This document shows, in pieces, positions 28,820 to 36,468 of a stretch of 64,000 nucleotides of DNA. The first letter of the stretch is position 1. The number at the start of each line of letters is the position of its first letter. The position numbers were made by a program, and so were the translations under genes. The DNA is from Lentibacillus saliphilus (GTDB taxonomy: Bacteria > Bacillota > Bacilli > Bacillales > Amphibacillaceae). The notes beneath the pieces were generated by a model. It saw only the letters and a list, made by a program, of their open reading frames with translations, did no database searches and was not told the origin of the DNA. The DNA lies in contig NZ_JABJXD010000001.1 in the NCBI RefSeq assembly GCF_019093865.1, forward strand, positions 496,001 to 560,000, read 5' to 3'.

Positions 28820-28892
28820 GATTCCGTAGCTCAGCTGGGAGAGCGCTACCTTGACAGGGTAGAGGTCGTTGGTTCGAGCCCAATCGGAATCA
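28820..28892 (+). tRNA. tRNA-Val, anticodon GAC
   Basis: A 73-nucleotide cloverleaf is visible. The acceptor stem is GATTCCG/CGGAATC with A as discriminator, the D arm contains TAGCTCAGCTGGGAGAGC, the anticodon stem CTACC/GGTAG encloses TTGACAG (anticodon GAC), and the T arm has GGTTCGAGCCC. CCA is not encoded. A strong promoter lies upstream and a perfect 11-bp hairpin follows at 28907. A broken tyrosine recombinase begins 74 bases beyond the 3' end, so this tRNA may be an integration site. Confidence 0.95.
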
Positions 28893-28906
28893 CTACTTGT
28901 ACAGGA

Positions 28907-28944
28907 GCCTGTAACCCATACGCATCAAGGGTTACAGGCTTTTT
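28907..28944 (+). terminator. Terminator after tRNA-Val
   Basis: GCCTGTAACCC pairs perfectly with GGGTTACAGGC around an 11-base loop, then TTTTTG. Confidence 0.85.
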
Positions 28945-28965
28945 GTATTTACTGATACAGTTCAG

Positions 28966-29271
28966 TTATTTGACAGGATTACCCGTGTTTTTGTCATTTG
29001 CTAACATTTTGCTAACATGAGTCTCTAAAACCCCATCAAATAGATCCGCAACCTCATGCTGTTCATCAGGTAATAAGTGTGCATACGTTTCAAGTGTTAT
29101 CCGTGGGTTAGCATGTCCTAACCGTGCTGAGACTTTAACAACGTCAACATTATTTGCAATTAATATGGATGCGTGAGTATGACGCAAATCGTGAAATCGA
29201 ATTTTTGGCACATCTATTTGTTTACAAAGCCTACTTAAAACTCGAAGAACATTCCGGGGATCTTGACATCG
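28966..29271 (-). pseudogene. C-terminal remnant of a tyrosine recombinase (phage-type integrase)
   Basis: The frame encodes FHDLRHTHASILIANNVDVV, LGHANPRITLETYAHLLPDE and a short tail. These are the HxLRHT box II arginine and histidine, the LGH motif and the catalytic tyrosine of a phage integrase. The open frame continues upstream to 29271 (reading LRVLSRLCKQIDVPKI before the box) and then meets a stop. The N-terminal DNA-binding domain and the first catalytic arginine are missing, so this is a truncated gene of about 100 codons at most. It points towards the tRNA-Val gene, the usual position for an integrase after tRNA integration. Confidence 0.85.
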
Positions 29272-29374
29272 TTATACGACATCAACTAACTTCTTCTGTT
29301 TTAGATGAATACTGCTTTTAGTTAAGGGGTAATATAGGTTTGTAATATAATAATTCAACTCTAGGAGGATGATT

Positions 29375-29890
29375 ATGGGAATTCTGAGTGGAAATCCTAC
29401 TAATGAGCCTATGCACTATGGAGAGGTATTTGCTACCTGGACAGCTTTACAAACCGTCAAAGGTGCTATTGCTGCCTATCAAACCAAACTGAATCATATT
29501 GGAGATAATGATTTGTATAAGTTGATGGAAGACATGATCAGTCAGGGGAAACAAGAGGAAAAACAGCTTGAACAATTGTTAAAGGATAATGGTGTTGGTT
29601 TACCACCAGCTCCACCAGACCGTCCTAAAGCGAAATTAGAGGAGATCCCAATCGGTGCTCGTTTTCAGGATCCAGAGATTGCTGCTGCGATTGCGCGTGA
29701 TAATTCTATGGCATTAGTATCTGCCAGTCAGGTAATGGGCCAGTGTATCAGAGAAGATATTGCTATGATGTTTGGTCAGTTCCATACTGAAAAAGCAACT
29801 TTCGGTGCTAGAATTCTTAGATTGAATAAGGAAAAAGGTTGGTTAATTCCACCTCCTCTTCACCATAGTCAAGCTGATGAAGAGAAATAA
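29375..29890 (+). CDS. DUF3231 family protein
   Basis: The 171-residue protein is mainly helical, with the conserved HYGEVFATWTALQTVKGAIA opening and a central LPPAPPDRPKA linker followed by a second four-helix-like half (QDPEIAAAIARDNSMALVSA). I recognise the DUF3231 type, usually with several copies per Bacillus genome; spore or metal-related roles have been suggested but not shown. AGGAGG lies six bases before the ATG at 29375, better than the ATG at 29369. Its neighbour is a manganese catalase, convergent. Confidence 0.82.
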   Translation: MGILSGNPTNEPMHYGEVFATWTALQTVKGAIAAYQTKLNHIGDNDLYKLMEDMISQGKQEEKQLEQLLKDNGVGLPPAPPDRPKAKLEEIPIGARFQDPEIAAAIARDNSMALVSASQVMGQCIREDIAMMFGQFHTEKATFGARILRLNKEKGWLIPPPLHHSQADEEK

Positions 29891-30000
29891 ATCAATTGTC
29901 CTCTCACGTTGTAGGAGCATTGTAAGTAGATTTAAAAAGTCGCTTGATATAAGGACTTCTTAAGAGCTACCTTAAAAATACTGTTAACAGACGCTATATT

Positions 30001-30031
30001 AAAAAGCGCACGGTTTTCCTGTGCGCTTTTT
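30001..30031. terminator. Bidirectional terminator
   Basis: AAAAAGCGCAC and GTGCGCTTTTT form a perfect 11-bp stem between the convergent DUF3231 and manganese catalase genes. Confidence 0.85.
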
Positions 30032-30079
30032 AATCTTCTAGACAAATTATTTGTCAATGTTCATAGTGTGATGTGCATT

Positions 30080-30910
30080 TTAATTGCTCCTCATATTTAA
30101 AGGAGGCGTTCCATGAATGAAGGCTGGTGCAGGTTGTAACTCTGGTTTTTGCCCCATTGCTTTAGGGGTTTTCACATACTCAAATTGTGATTTCCCATCT
30201 AAGGACTGCCCCTTCGCCCATCGTCCATCTGCACTTTCTTCACCTGATGAAAAATTCATAAAGGCATAGGACACTTCTTGTTTTTCATAAGACTGAAAAG
30301 AACTTGGTACAACTGCTCCTTGTGTTTGTTCAAGTTCTTCAATCGCTGCCATCCATTGATTTTGATGCATGGTATCTCTAGCGATTAAAAAAGAAAGCAT
30401 GTCTTTTACACCAGGATCTGTAGTCATTTCATAAAGACGACATACTTGAAGTCTTCCTTGAGATTCAGCATTTAAGTTAGCTCTAAAGTCAGCTAGCAAA
30501 TTTCCACTTGCAACTGTATAACGTGCGGTCCAAGGGTAACCTACACTGTCATTTGGTTGAGCACCTAATCCATTTACAATAGCATGCTGAGGGTTCATTC
30601 CACCAAGTACCGCATGAACAGCTGGATCTCCAGCTGCGGCATCTTGTTCATTAGCTGGAGCACCATCTAGAAGCTGAGCAATCATCGTGGCAATCATCTC
30701 AACATGAGCAATTTCTTCCGTAGCAATATCTAAAATCATATCCTTATATTTAGATTCTGCGCGGCAGTTCCACCCCTGGAAAAGATATTGCATCATAACA
30801 GACATTTCGCCATATTGCCCGCCTAAAATTTCTTGCAACTTTTTAGCGTAAACAGGATCTGGCTGAGAAGGCTTAGCATTATATTGTAGCTCTTTTACAT
30901 GGTTAAACAT
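30080..30910 (-). CDS. Manganese-containing catalase
   Basis: The 276-residue protein has the four-helix ferritin-like fold with dimanganese ligands. They are E in GGQYGEMSVMMQYLFQGWN, the E and H in IATEEIAHVEMIATMI, and later E and H in the YEMTTDPGVKDMLSFLIARD / MHQNQWMAAI region. It converts hydrogen peroxide to water and oxygen. Bacillus relatives include CotJC and YdbD, both made in sporulating cells. The GTG at 30919 is possible, but GAGGTGA is placed better for the ATG at 30910 (MFNHVKEL). Monocistronic. Confidence 0.92.
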   Translation of the reverse strand: MFNHVKELQYNAKPSQPDPVYAKKLQEILGGQYGEMSVMMQYLFQGWNCRAESKYKDMILDIATEEIAHVEMIATMIAQLLDGAPANEQDAAAGDPAVHAVLGGMNPQHAIVNGLGAQPNDSVGYPWTARYTVASGNLLADFRANLNAESQGRLQVCRLYEMTTDPGVKDMLSFLIARDTMHQNQWMAAIEELEQTQGAVVPSSFQSYEKQEVSYAFMNFSSGEESADGRWAKGQSLDGKSQFEYVKTPKAMGQKPELQPAPAFIHGTPPLNMRSN

Positions 30911-31432
30911 TTTCCTCACCTCAACAATAAAAGTATGATACTGATTTAGTTTTTAACTTCTAGAATGATTTATTCTCATTATGCACTGTAATTATTTTAC
31001 AATTTTTCAGCGTATTTTGTTTGCAGCACAGCATTTGCATAAGGGTTACAGGATCCCTATATTAGGATTTCATAAAGCCATTTCCGAAAAAGATACTTCC
31101 CTTTTAGATAACGCCGTCTTCGGCCCGTTAAGTTATACCCGTTATAAACGTTATCGTCCTACTTACATAAAGCACTTAGATTCCTAGACAGTAGGAGTCG
31201 CAATCATCTAGCTAAAAAATTACAGAATGCAATTACGCATCATCCATCCAAAGCTACTTTATTAATAGAGATACAAAGGGACGTTTCTAATGACTCACTT
31301 ACAAAAGTGAAGCATTATAATCGTCCCCTTTTTTCATTCTACTTTAGTCCAAAAGAACTAGTTCTATTGAAATACAACCTTTCAAAATATATGTAATAAT
31401 TGCAACAATGCTACTGTTTTTATAGAATTATA
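30911..31432. other. Gap with a possible decayed gene
   Basis: No intact gene is visible. From 31148 to 31396 a plus-strand frame without start codon reads protein-like sequence (for example RNHLAKKLQNAITHHPSKAT and LLIEIQRDV) and ends at TAA. The terminator at 31278-31334 falls inside that frame, which argues against a live gene. A second short frame just upstream (30981-31187) could be the displaced front of the same relic. I do not recognise a family. Confidence 0.3.
31278..31334 (+). terminator. Terminator-like hairpin upstream of the peptide operon
   Basis: GGGACG pairs with CGTCCC, an inner stem CTCACTT/AAGTGA continues it, and six T follow. It would insulate the peptide operon from transcription coming from the left. 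Confidence 0.65.
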
Positions 31433-31461
31433 TTGTTTTAAATTTTTAGATATAATATAAT
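31433..31461 (+). promoter_or_regulatory. SigmaA-type promoter of the peptide operon
   Basis: TTGTTT (31433-31438) and TATAAT (31456-31461) are 17 bases apart. A second overlapping TATAAT is at 31451. Transcription would start near 31468. Confidence 0.6.
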
Positions 31462-31469
31462 GTGCCTAT

Positions 31470-31479
31470 CCTTGCAAGG
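31470..31479. promoter_or_regulatory. Palindrome at the presumed transcription start
   Basis: CCTTGCAAGG is a perfect 10-base palindrome, partly extended by AT on the left and GGAT on the right. It lies 9 bases after the -10 box, a position suited to a repressor site. No regulator gene is visible nearby. Confidence 0.35.
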
Positions 31480-31504
31480 GATCTTTTTACAAAGGGGGGA
31501 TATG

Positions 31505-31804
31505 ATGAAGAGAGCATTTATCGCAGTATTAATCGCATCATTGCTTATTACCGGGGGAACGATTGTCTCAGCTGACGCTACTAAAAGCTTCAATGTAGAA
31601 CAAGCGAACTTTGAAACATCTACGAAAGTAGAAGAAGTGAATCCAGAAGCTGTTCCAGCAGTTGTTGGTGTTGCATTTGCAGCAGGCGTTGCATATAAGC
31701 TTGGGACAAAAGCCGCTGGATGGGCTTGGGACAAAGTAGCTGGTCGATGGGAAATGCCACAGCAACATGAGTATAGTACGGAACTAGACGTTATCTTTGA
31801 CTAA
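31505..31804 (+). CDS. Secreted SDP-like peptide precursor (putative bacteriocin)
   Basis: The 99-residue product has a clear signal peptide (KRAFIAVLIASLLITGGTIV, cleavage likely after VSA at 23). An acidic propeptide follows (about 24-49), then a hydrophobic Gly/Ala/Val/Trp core AVPAVVGVAFAAGVAYKLGT extending to GRW at 82, and an acidic tail. The core has small-residue spacing (GVAFAAG, VAYKLG) typical of membrane-inserting peptides. There is no cysteine at all, unlike the B. subtilis SDP toxin, which has a disulfide. AAGGGGGG is 5-6 bases from the ATG at 31505; the ATG just before it is less likely. The next genes encode SdpA-like and SdpB-like proteins, so I infer an antimicrobial or signalling peptide cut from this precursor. 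The exact ends of the mature peptide are unknown. Confidence 0.8.
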   Translation: MKRAFIAVLIASLLITGGTIVSADATKSFNVEQANFETSTKVEEVNPEAVPAVVGVAFAAGVAYKLGTKAAGWAWDKVAGRWEMPQQHEYSTELDVIFD

Positions 31805-31812
31805 TTAAAAAC

Positions 31813-31861
31813 GGAAGTAGAATAAGAAAATTATAACCGTAATTTCTTTTATTCTACTTCC
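31813..31861 (+). terminator. Attenuator-like hairpin between peptide and maturation genes
   Basis: GGAAGTAGAATAA pairs perfectly over 13 bases with TTATTCTACTTCC (31849-31861). Only a weak pyrimidine tract (CTCTTAC) follows, so read-through is expected. Such hairpins give more precursor than processing enzyme. Confidence 0.65.
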
Positions 31862-31893
31862 CTCTTACATTTGGATAGGAGCGGACGAACAAT

Positions 31894-32553
31894 ATGAAAA
31901 AGAAGATATATATAGTGTTAATATGCATGTTGTCTTTATTTACACTTTTTCACTTTGCAATCATATTTATTTCAACAGGTCCATTAAACCCTGTGTCCTT
32001 GCAATTTAAAAATTTCACCGACAATTATAAAACGCCCCTGTTATACCAGTCATGGAATCTATTTGCTCCAGATCCTGTCTCACATACTGATGGTATTGCG
32101 ATAAAAGTTAAAAACAAAAATGGCGAAGAATCAGATTGGTTTGATATCGGTAAGCCTTTGTTAGAACGTAATCAAGAAAATAGCTTCAGTCCATTTAATC
32201 GAGCTGCAAGAGTGCCAACTGGATTAATTCAAAATTTATATGAGCAGGATGAAATATTAAATAAATATAATCAAAAAGTGAAAGAAAGTGATACAAATAA
32301 CACTAGTAAAGTTAATAGCGATGAAATTGATGAGACATTAAATGAAAAACAAATGGAAGTGCTTTATAGATTCAGTTTTTCTATGGCGCAATTAATTGAG
32401 CAGCCAGATCATATTGATCAAGTTAAAGTTAGATTAATAAATAACCCGCCTGTACCCTTTTCCAAACGAAACGACAACACTTTCAAGCCTAACGATTTAT
32501 ATGTGGAATATGATTGGAGAGATTATGAGACAGTAACGTCCATTAAAAAATAG
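31894..32553 (+). CDS. DUF5819 family protein (SdpA-like maturation factor)
   Basis: The 219-residue protein has one N-terminal membrane helix (about 5-27) and an outside or anchored domain with the signature YQSWNLFAPDP (51-61). In SdpA-like and DUF5819 proteins a W-x-LFAPxP stretch of this kind is the hallmark. A charged linker at about 125-155 separates it from a final domain. SdpA works with SdpB to mature the SdpC toxin in B. subtilis, and an HTTM/SdpB-like gene follows directly here. TAGGAGCGGACGAACAAT precedes ATG. The family call is good; the role is taken from context. Confidence 0.78.
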   Translation: MKKKIYIVLICMLSLFTLFHFAIIFISTGPLNPVSLQFKNFTDNYKTPLLYQSWNLFAPDPVSHTDGIAIKVKNKNGEESDWFDIGKPLLERNQENSFSPFNRAARVPTGLIQNLYEQDEILNKYNQKVKESDTNNTSKVNSDEIDETLNEKQMEVLYRFSFSMAQLIEQPDHIDQVKVRLINNPPVPFSKRNDNTFKPNDLYVEYDWRDYETVTSIKK

Positions 32554-32579
32554 AAGCTGCATTGAAAGAGGTGTGAACA

Positions 32580-33557
32580 ATGTTAAAAAATAAATTCAAT
32601 AAATTATACGATCAGCTAACACATTATAATCATCTAAAAGGCGCAAGCTTGTTAAGAATGTTATTCGGCATCATAATTTTATATAACTATGTAATAAATT
32701 ATAGTATTCGACATTTCTTTTGGTTTGATACTGGTATTATTTCTGATGACATATACAATTCTACCAATCACGTATTTCTGTCGATATATGCGTTAAATGA
32801 TTCCCTTCTTTATTTTGAAATATTGTATCACGCTGGTATATTTTTTGCCCTACTGTTCACATTTGGATTCGGCGGGAAATTTATCCATGTGCTAAACTAC
32901 ATTTTCTTTCTATCAATAGTTAGCAGGAATCCTTTAATTACTGATGGTGGGGACAACATAATGGTCTTGTGTTTACTGTACATGACTTTTATGAACACAA
33001 CTGCTTATTTTTCGTTTAAGTTCAAGCAAAGACCGAGCATGCCTTTACTAAAGATCCCTCCAGAAATCAAAGCGATTTTTCATAACTTCGCAGTATTATT
33101 TGTCATCATTCAAATTTGTATTATGTACTTCCTCTCTGCTACCTTTCAAATTATGGGGGAAAAATGGAATAACGGAACTGCCTTATATTACATCCTTCAA
33201 GTTGATACCTTTTCTAAGCCATTTTGGGCAGAGATTTTAACAAGTAATGTTTTTCTGATCGTGTTATTCACTTATGCATCCATAGTAGTTAAATTAGCCT
33301 TTCCTTTTTTATTGTTTAATAGATGGACGAAATATATCGTTGTCGTGATGATGATAGGGTTTCACCTAGGTATTGCACTTGCAATGGGATTGGTAACATT
33401 CTCAGCAGCTATGATCGCAATTGAAGTGATATTATTTTCAGATGATGAGTACGACAAAGGGTATAGCCTTATTAGGAAAAACAGACTCGTTAATAAGATG
33501 AATAAACGAAAAATAACAAATTTGCGACCTAGCTCTATCAATAATGAGGTGGTTTAA
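32580..33557 (+). CDS. HTTM-domain membrane protein (SdpB-like, vitamin-K-carboxylase-like)
   Basis: The 325-residue integral membrane protein has six to eight helices. It opens with GASLLRMLFGIIILYNYVIN and carries the HTTM signature SRNPLITDGGDNIMVL (about 117-132). HTTM proteins share a fold with vitamin K-dependent gamma-carboxylase; SdpB is one and is needed to release active SDP toxin. Whether bacterial members modify peptides chemically is not settled. AGAGGTGTGAACA precedes ATG, 26 bases after the DUF5819 stop, and the next gene starts without a gap, so these are cotranscribed. Confidence 0.85.
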   Translation: MLKNKFNKLYDQLTHYNHLKGASLLRMLFGIIILYNYVINYSIRHFFWFDTGIISDDIYNSTNHVFLSIYALNDSLLYFEILYHAGIFFALLFTFGFGGKFIHVLNYIFFLSIVSRNPLITDGGDNIMVLCLLYMTFMNTTAYFSFKFKQRPSMPLLKIPPEIKAIFHNFAVLFVIIQICIMYFLSATFQIMGEKWNNGTALYYILQVDTFSKPFWAEILTSNVFLIVLFTYASIVVKLAFPFLLFNRWTKYIVVVMMIGFHLGIALAMGLVTFSAAMIAIEVILFSDDEYDKGYSLIRKNRLVNKMNKRKITNLRPSSINNEVV

Positions 33558-34793
33558 TTGAAAAAACAAAACTATAAAATCAACTATTCCTACAAAAATA
33601 CGACTCATGATCATGTTGAACTATGGTTTTCAAAACCTAAGGAAGCCAATACACAACAACATATCACAATTGACTCAAACATCGAACCCGAAAAAATAAC
33701 CGAATATCGCTTTTTAAATACTATTTGGTATTTTAATTTAAAGCCTAACCAAAAGTTAAATATCTCTATTAAATATTATGGCAGTCATAAAGATCATCGT
33801 TTTCCCGCCTCCATAACGACTGAGGAAAAGAACTTTTTCTTAAGATCTACCAAACTAATACCAGTAAATGAAGAGATAAAAAAAGAAGCCGAGTCGATCG
33901 TTGGTAATGCTCAAACAGATATGGAAAAAGCAAAAATGATCTACCTACATCTGACCAAGACTTACAAATATTCCACTCGCTTTGATGAAAGAGGTGTCTC
34001 TCATTTTATAAACAGAGGAAGCGGTGATTGTGGTGAGTTTGCAGCATTATTTGCGTCTTATTGCCGATCATTAGGCATTCCTACAAAAGTACTTTATGGG
34101 ACCTGGGCACTCAAGAAATTCTCACCCCATTCTTGGAATGAAATATTCATTGATAAAGAAGGGTGGATTCCGATGGATGCTAGCATGGGGCGGATAAAGC
34201 CATACTATCACCCTCTTATCAACATATCTACTTCGATATATTACGGTGCTTTTCAAAATAAAAACAAATACTTCGGAGATCACGAGGGAAAAAGGTTTGC
34301 ATTCTCCATAGAACCTGAAAGGGAATTAGCTCCAGCATATCAAGATGCTACTGATTATTCAGACCTTGTCATAAAAAACTGTGTTGACCATAAAGAAATT
34401 GCATGGGGATTTGAATCCTTTGATGGTAAAGCCCCATTTTTACAACCAATTTATCCGCGAATCCATAGTAAAGAAAAGAAAACATCCTATCCAATGTTAT
34501 TTGGGGAATGGAAAGGAAAGCATCTTCAATGGTATAAAAATCTAACTTATCAAATTAAGACAGTGAGCTTCAATTTCGGATTTGCGTTGCTTTTGATGGA
34601 AGTCATTAATGAATATATTATACGCGATATGATGTTGTCTACAATTTTACCACTGCTATCATCCCCTCTTATATTGTTAGCGACAATAATGTCCTTAATC
34701 AGAAAAGAAGGGAATGTACTCATTTATACACTAGGTATCATATATATATTTGCCTTTATCGGTGTCTTGGCAACATATTTGGGCATTGATTGA
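33558..34793 (+). CDS. Membrane-anchored transglutaminase-like protein
   Basis: The 411-residue protein has an N-terminal beta domain (about 1-100), then a transglutaminase-like papain fold with C158 in GSGDCGEFAALF, H191 in FSPHSWNEIF and D207 in WIPMDASMG, a complete catalytic triad. Two or three hydrophobic helices (about 338-408) anchor the C-terminus. There is no N-terminal signal peptide, so topology is unclear. The start is TTG, with GAGGTGG inside the end of the HTTM gene. Within a peptide-maturation operon it could be the protease that cuts the precursor, or could crosslink or amidate it. No transglutaminase is part of sdpABC, which makes this gene the most telling novelty of the locus. 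Confidence 0.85.
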   Translation: MKKQNYKINYSYKNTTHDHVELWFSKPKEANTQQHITIDSNIEPEKITEYRFLNTIWYFNLKPNQKLNISIKYYGSHKDHRFPASITTEEKNFFLRSTKLIPVNEEIKKEAESIVGNAQTDMEKAKMIYLHLTKTYKYSTRFDERGVSHFINRGSGDCGEFAALFASYCRSLGIPTKVLYGTWALKKFSPHSWNEIFIDKEGWIPMDASMGRIKPYYHPLINISTSIYYGAFQNKNKYFGDHEGKRFAFSIEPERELAPAYQDATDYSDLVIKNCVDHKEIAWGFESFDGKAPFLQPIYPRIHSKEKKTSYPMLFGEWKGKHLQWYKNLTYQIKTVSFNFGFALLLMEVINEYIIRDMMLSTILPLLSSPLILLATIMSLIRKEGNVLIYTLGIIYIFAFIGVLATYLGID

Positions 34794-34815
34794 TACTTTG
34801 GACGGAGTGATTAGA

Positions 34816-35193
34816 ATGAACGTTCTGATTTACGATGGAGAATGTAATATGTGTAGTCGATTTATTAGGCTAGTTGTTCGTATGAATAAAAATCCTGATT
34901 TAAAAATCACAGATTTTAATAGCCAATGGACCAAAAATAACTTTCAACGTAATCCTGACGTAGATAGTATGATATATATTTACAACAATAAAACATATAT
35001 TTACTCTAATGCGGTTATCCATTTGTTAGCTTCAATCAATTGGTTTTTTAAGCCTATAATAATAACAAAAATAATACCTAAAAAGATCAGGGATGCTGTT
35101 TACCAGTATGTAGCTAAGAGAAGGAGGGAAATTATAAAAAATAAAGCATGCCCAATGATGACTCCCAAGATGAAGGATATGTTTTTATCATAG
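34816..35193 (+). CDS. DCC-family thiol-disulfide oxidoreductase-like protein (DUF393)
   Basis: The 125-residue protein begins VLIYDGECNMCSRFIR, with the DxxCxxC motif (D7, C10, C13) that names the DCC family, a thioredoxin-related group. A hydrophobic stretch at about 70-85 is typical of the family. Members often sit beside HTTM genes, as here. GGACGGAGTGATTAGA precedes ATG; the longer frame beginning at 34750 overlaps the transglutaminase gene and has no ribosome site. It is the last gene of the operon. The peptide has no cysteine, so its substrate must be another protein. Confidence 0.85.
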   Translation: MNVLIYDGECNMCSRFIRLVVRMNKNPDLKITDFNSQWTKNNFQRNPDVDSMIYIYNNKTYIYSNAVIHLLASINWFFKPIIITKIIPKKIRDAVYQYVAKRRREIIKNKACPMMTPKMKDMFLS

Positions 35194-35347
35194 GTTATGT
35201 CACATCTGGAACGAGAATATACGAGCCCAAAGAAACAAAAAGCTTAGTCTATTTTATTAAATTAGCTTAGTGAAACTGTAGCCTTTAAGTGTATTCATCT
35301 TAAATTTGCTATCAGGAAAAGGTCCGATGATTTTTTCGCTGCCATTC

Positions 35348-35393
35348 AAAAACCCTAACGGAGCGGATCACCCCGCAACCGTTAGGGTTTTTT
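35348..35393. terminator. Terminator between convergent DCC and DsbA-like genes
   Basis: AAAAACCCTAACGG pairs with CCGTTAGGGTTTTT around a GC-rich loop; A and T runs on both sides make it bidirectional. Confidence 0.88.
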
Positions 35394-35426
35394 AGCAATA
35401 TTTCGATGATGCATCAGATGGACAAG

Positions 35427-36014
35427 CTACTCATTTAATAGCGATTCAACGTCATCTAAGTTCATCGGATCTTCAACTTTTTCGCCATTTAAAATAACAG
35501 TTGGTACGAATTCAATATCATATTTACCCTGTATTTCTTCTGTCTTAACATCGATATCAACCTCATCGTTTAATCGATCCATGTCCAACTCGTGCTCATC
35601 GAGAACAATTTTAATGTATTGGTCGGTACCCCATTGGTCATCTTCCTCAAGTGAATCTTTTAAAATATCAAACGCCACATCAAAATATGAAGCGGGATAA
35701 TGCTTCTGCAAATTATGGTCCAAGCTTGCTAAACGAACAGAGGCTTCATTTAAGAAACCAACACTGATCATACGAAATTTCACTTTTCCTGAATCAATCC
35801 ATTCATCCTGTACCGTCGGCAAATAATCTGCCATCCATATAGAACAATAAGGACATGAGTAATCAAAAATAAAAATCATCTCATTCGGAGCAGCCTTGTC
35901 TCCTAAAAACACACTGTTATCTTCTTTCTTGTCTTCATCTGCTGAATTGCTGCAAGCTGATAACGCAATCATCACCATTGTAGCCAGCAACACCAGTCGT
36001 AACAGTTTTTTCAT
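35427..36014 (-). CDS. DsbA-like thioredoxin-fold lipoprotein
   Basis: The 195-residue protein has a lipoprotein signal (ALSAC, lipid cysteine 21), an acidic spacer, and a DsbA-like thioredoxin domain with the active site C54-P-Y-C57 in DYSCPYCSIW and the cis-proline in EFVPTVILNG. It probably makes or exchanges disulfides outside the membrane, like BdbA/BdbD. It converges with the peptide operon. In B. subtilis BdbC forms the disulfide of SDP, but the peptide here lacks cysteines, so a link is only suggested by position. AGAGGTGCATACATA precedes ATG. Confidence 0.9.
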   Translation of the reverse strand: MKKLLRLVLLATMVMIALSACSNSADEDKKEDNSVFLGDKAAPNEMIFIFDYSCPYCSIWMADYLPTVQDEWIDSGKVKFRMISVGFLNEASVRLASLDHNLQKHYPASYFDVAFDILKDSLEEDDQWGTDQYIKIVLDEHELDMDRLNDEVDIDVKTEEIQGKYDIEFVPTVILNGEKVEDPMNLDDVESLLNE

Positions 36015-36188
36015 TATGTATGCACCTCTCGAAGTTTATGTCTTTAGCCTACTACTTACATATTAAAATATACTACTTCCATAGTGTTACGTCCACGAGA
36101 GGCTAGACATTTCAAAAACATCAACATATAAAAAAGTCGTTCCATTATGTTTTCAGATAACACACATAAGAAAATAACAAATGCAAAA

Positions 36189-36220
36189 CAAAACCCCACC
36201 TAGGTCCAGATGGGGTTTTG
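36189..36220 (-). terminator. Terminator downstream of the 46-residue membrane peptide gene
   Basis: CAAAACCCCA and TGGGGTTTTG form a perfect 10-bp stem with a 12-base loop; the minus strand continues TGCATTT. Confidence 0.65.
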
Positions 36221-36300
36221 CATACGTTTATTCTGTGTCTATTATAATAATCAAGTTAAGCCTTTAGTTGTTGTCGATATGAAGCTATTAAATTCACGAT

Positions 36301-36441
36301 CTACTCATCGATCACGTCGGATATGTTTTCAGTGTGCACCTCGTTACCTGAATCCATACCATTAAATAGACCAAATCCAATTGACAAAGCTGCCGCACCA
36401 ACAAATATGACACTCACAATAATCCAAATTAACTTTTTCAT
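36301..36441 (-). CDS. 46-residue single-pass membrane peptide
   Basis: A short frame begins ATG-AAA-AAG-TTA with AGAGAGGATTTTT before it. The product is MKKLIWIIVSVIFVGAAALS, then a short glycine-containing end of the helix and an acidic tail ending in SDVIDE. It has one membrane helix with the charged tail probably outside. It begins 27 bases after the stop of the larger secreted-protein gene on the same strand, so the two probably form an operon. An immunity or accessory role is imaginable, but no family is recognised. Confidence 0.6.
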   Translation of the reverse strand: MKKLIWIIVSVIFVGAAALSIGFGLFNGMDSGNEVHTENISDVIDE

Positions 36442-36468
36442 AAAAATCCTCTCTTTTCATGATATTAT

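Noticed and set aside
30981-31187. 68-residue open frame upstream of the peptide operon
   Set aside because: It begins without a ribosome site and ends abruptly; at most it is part of a decayed gene.
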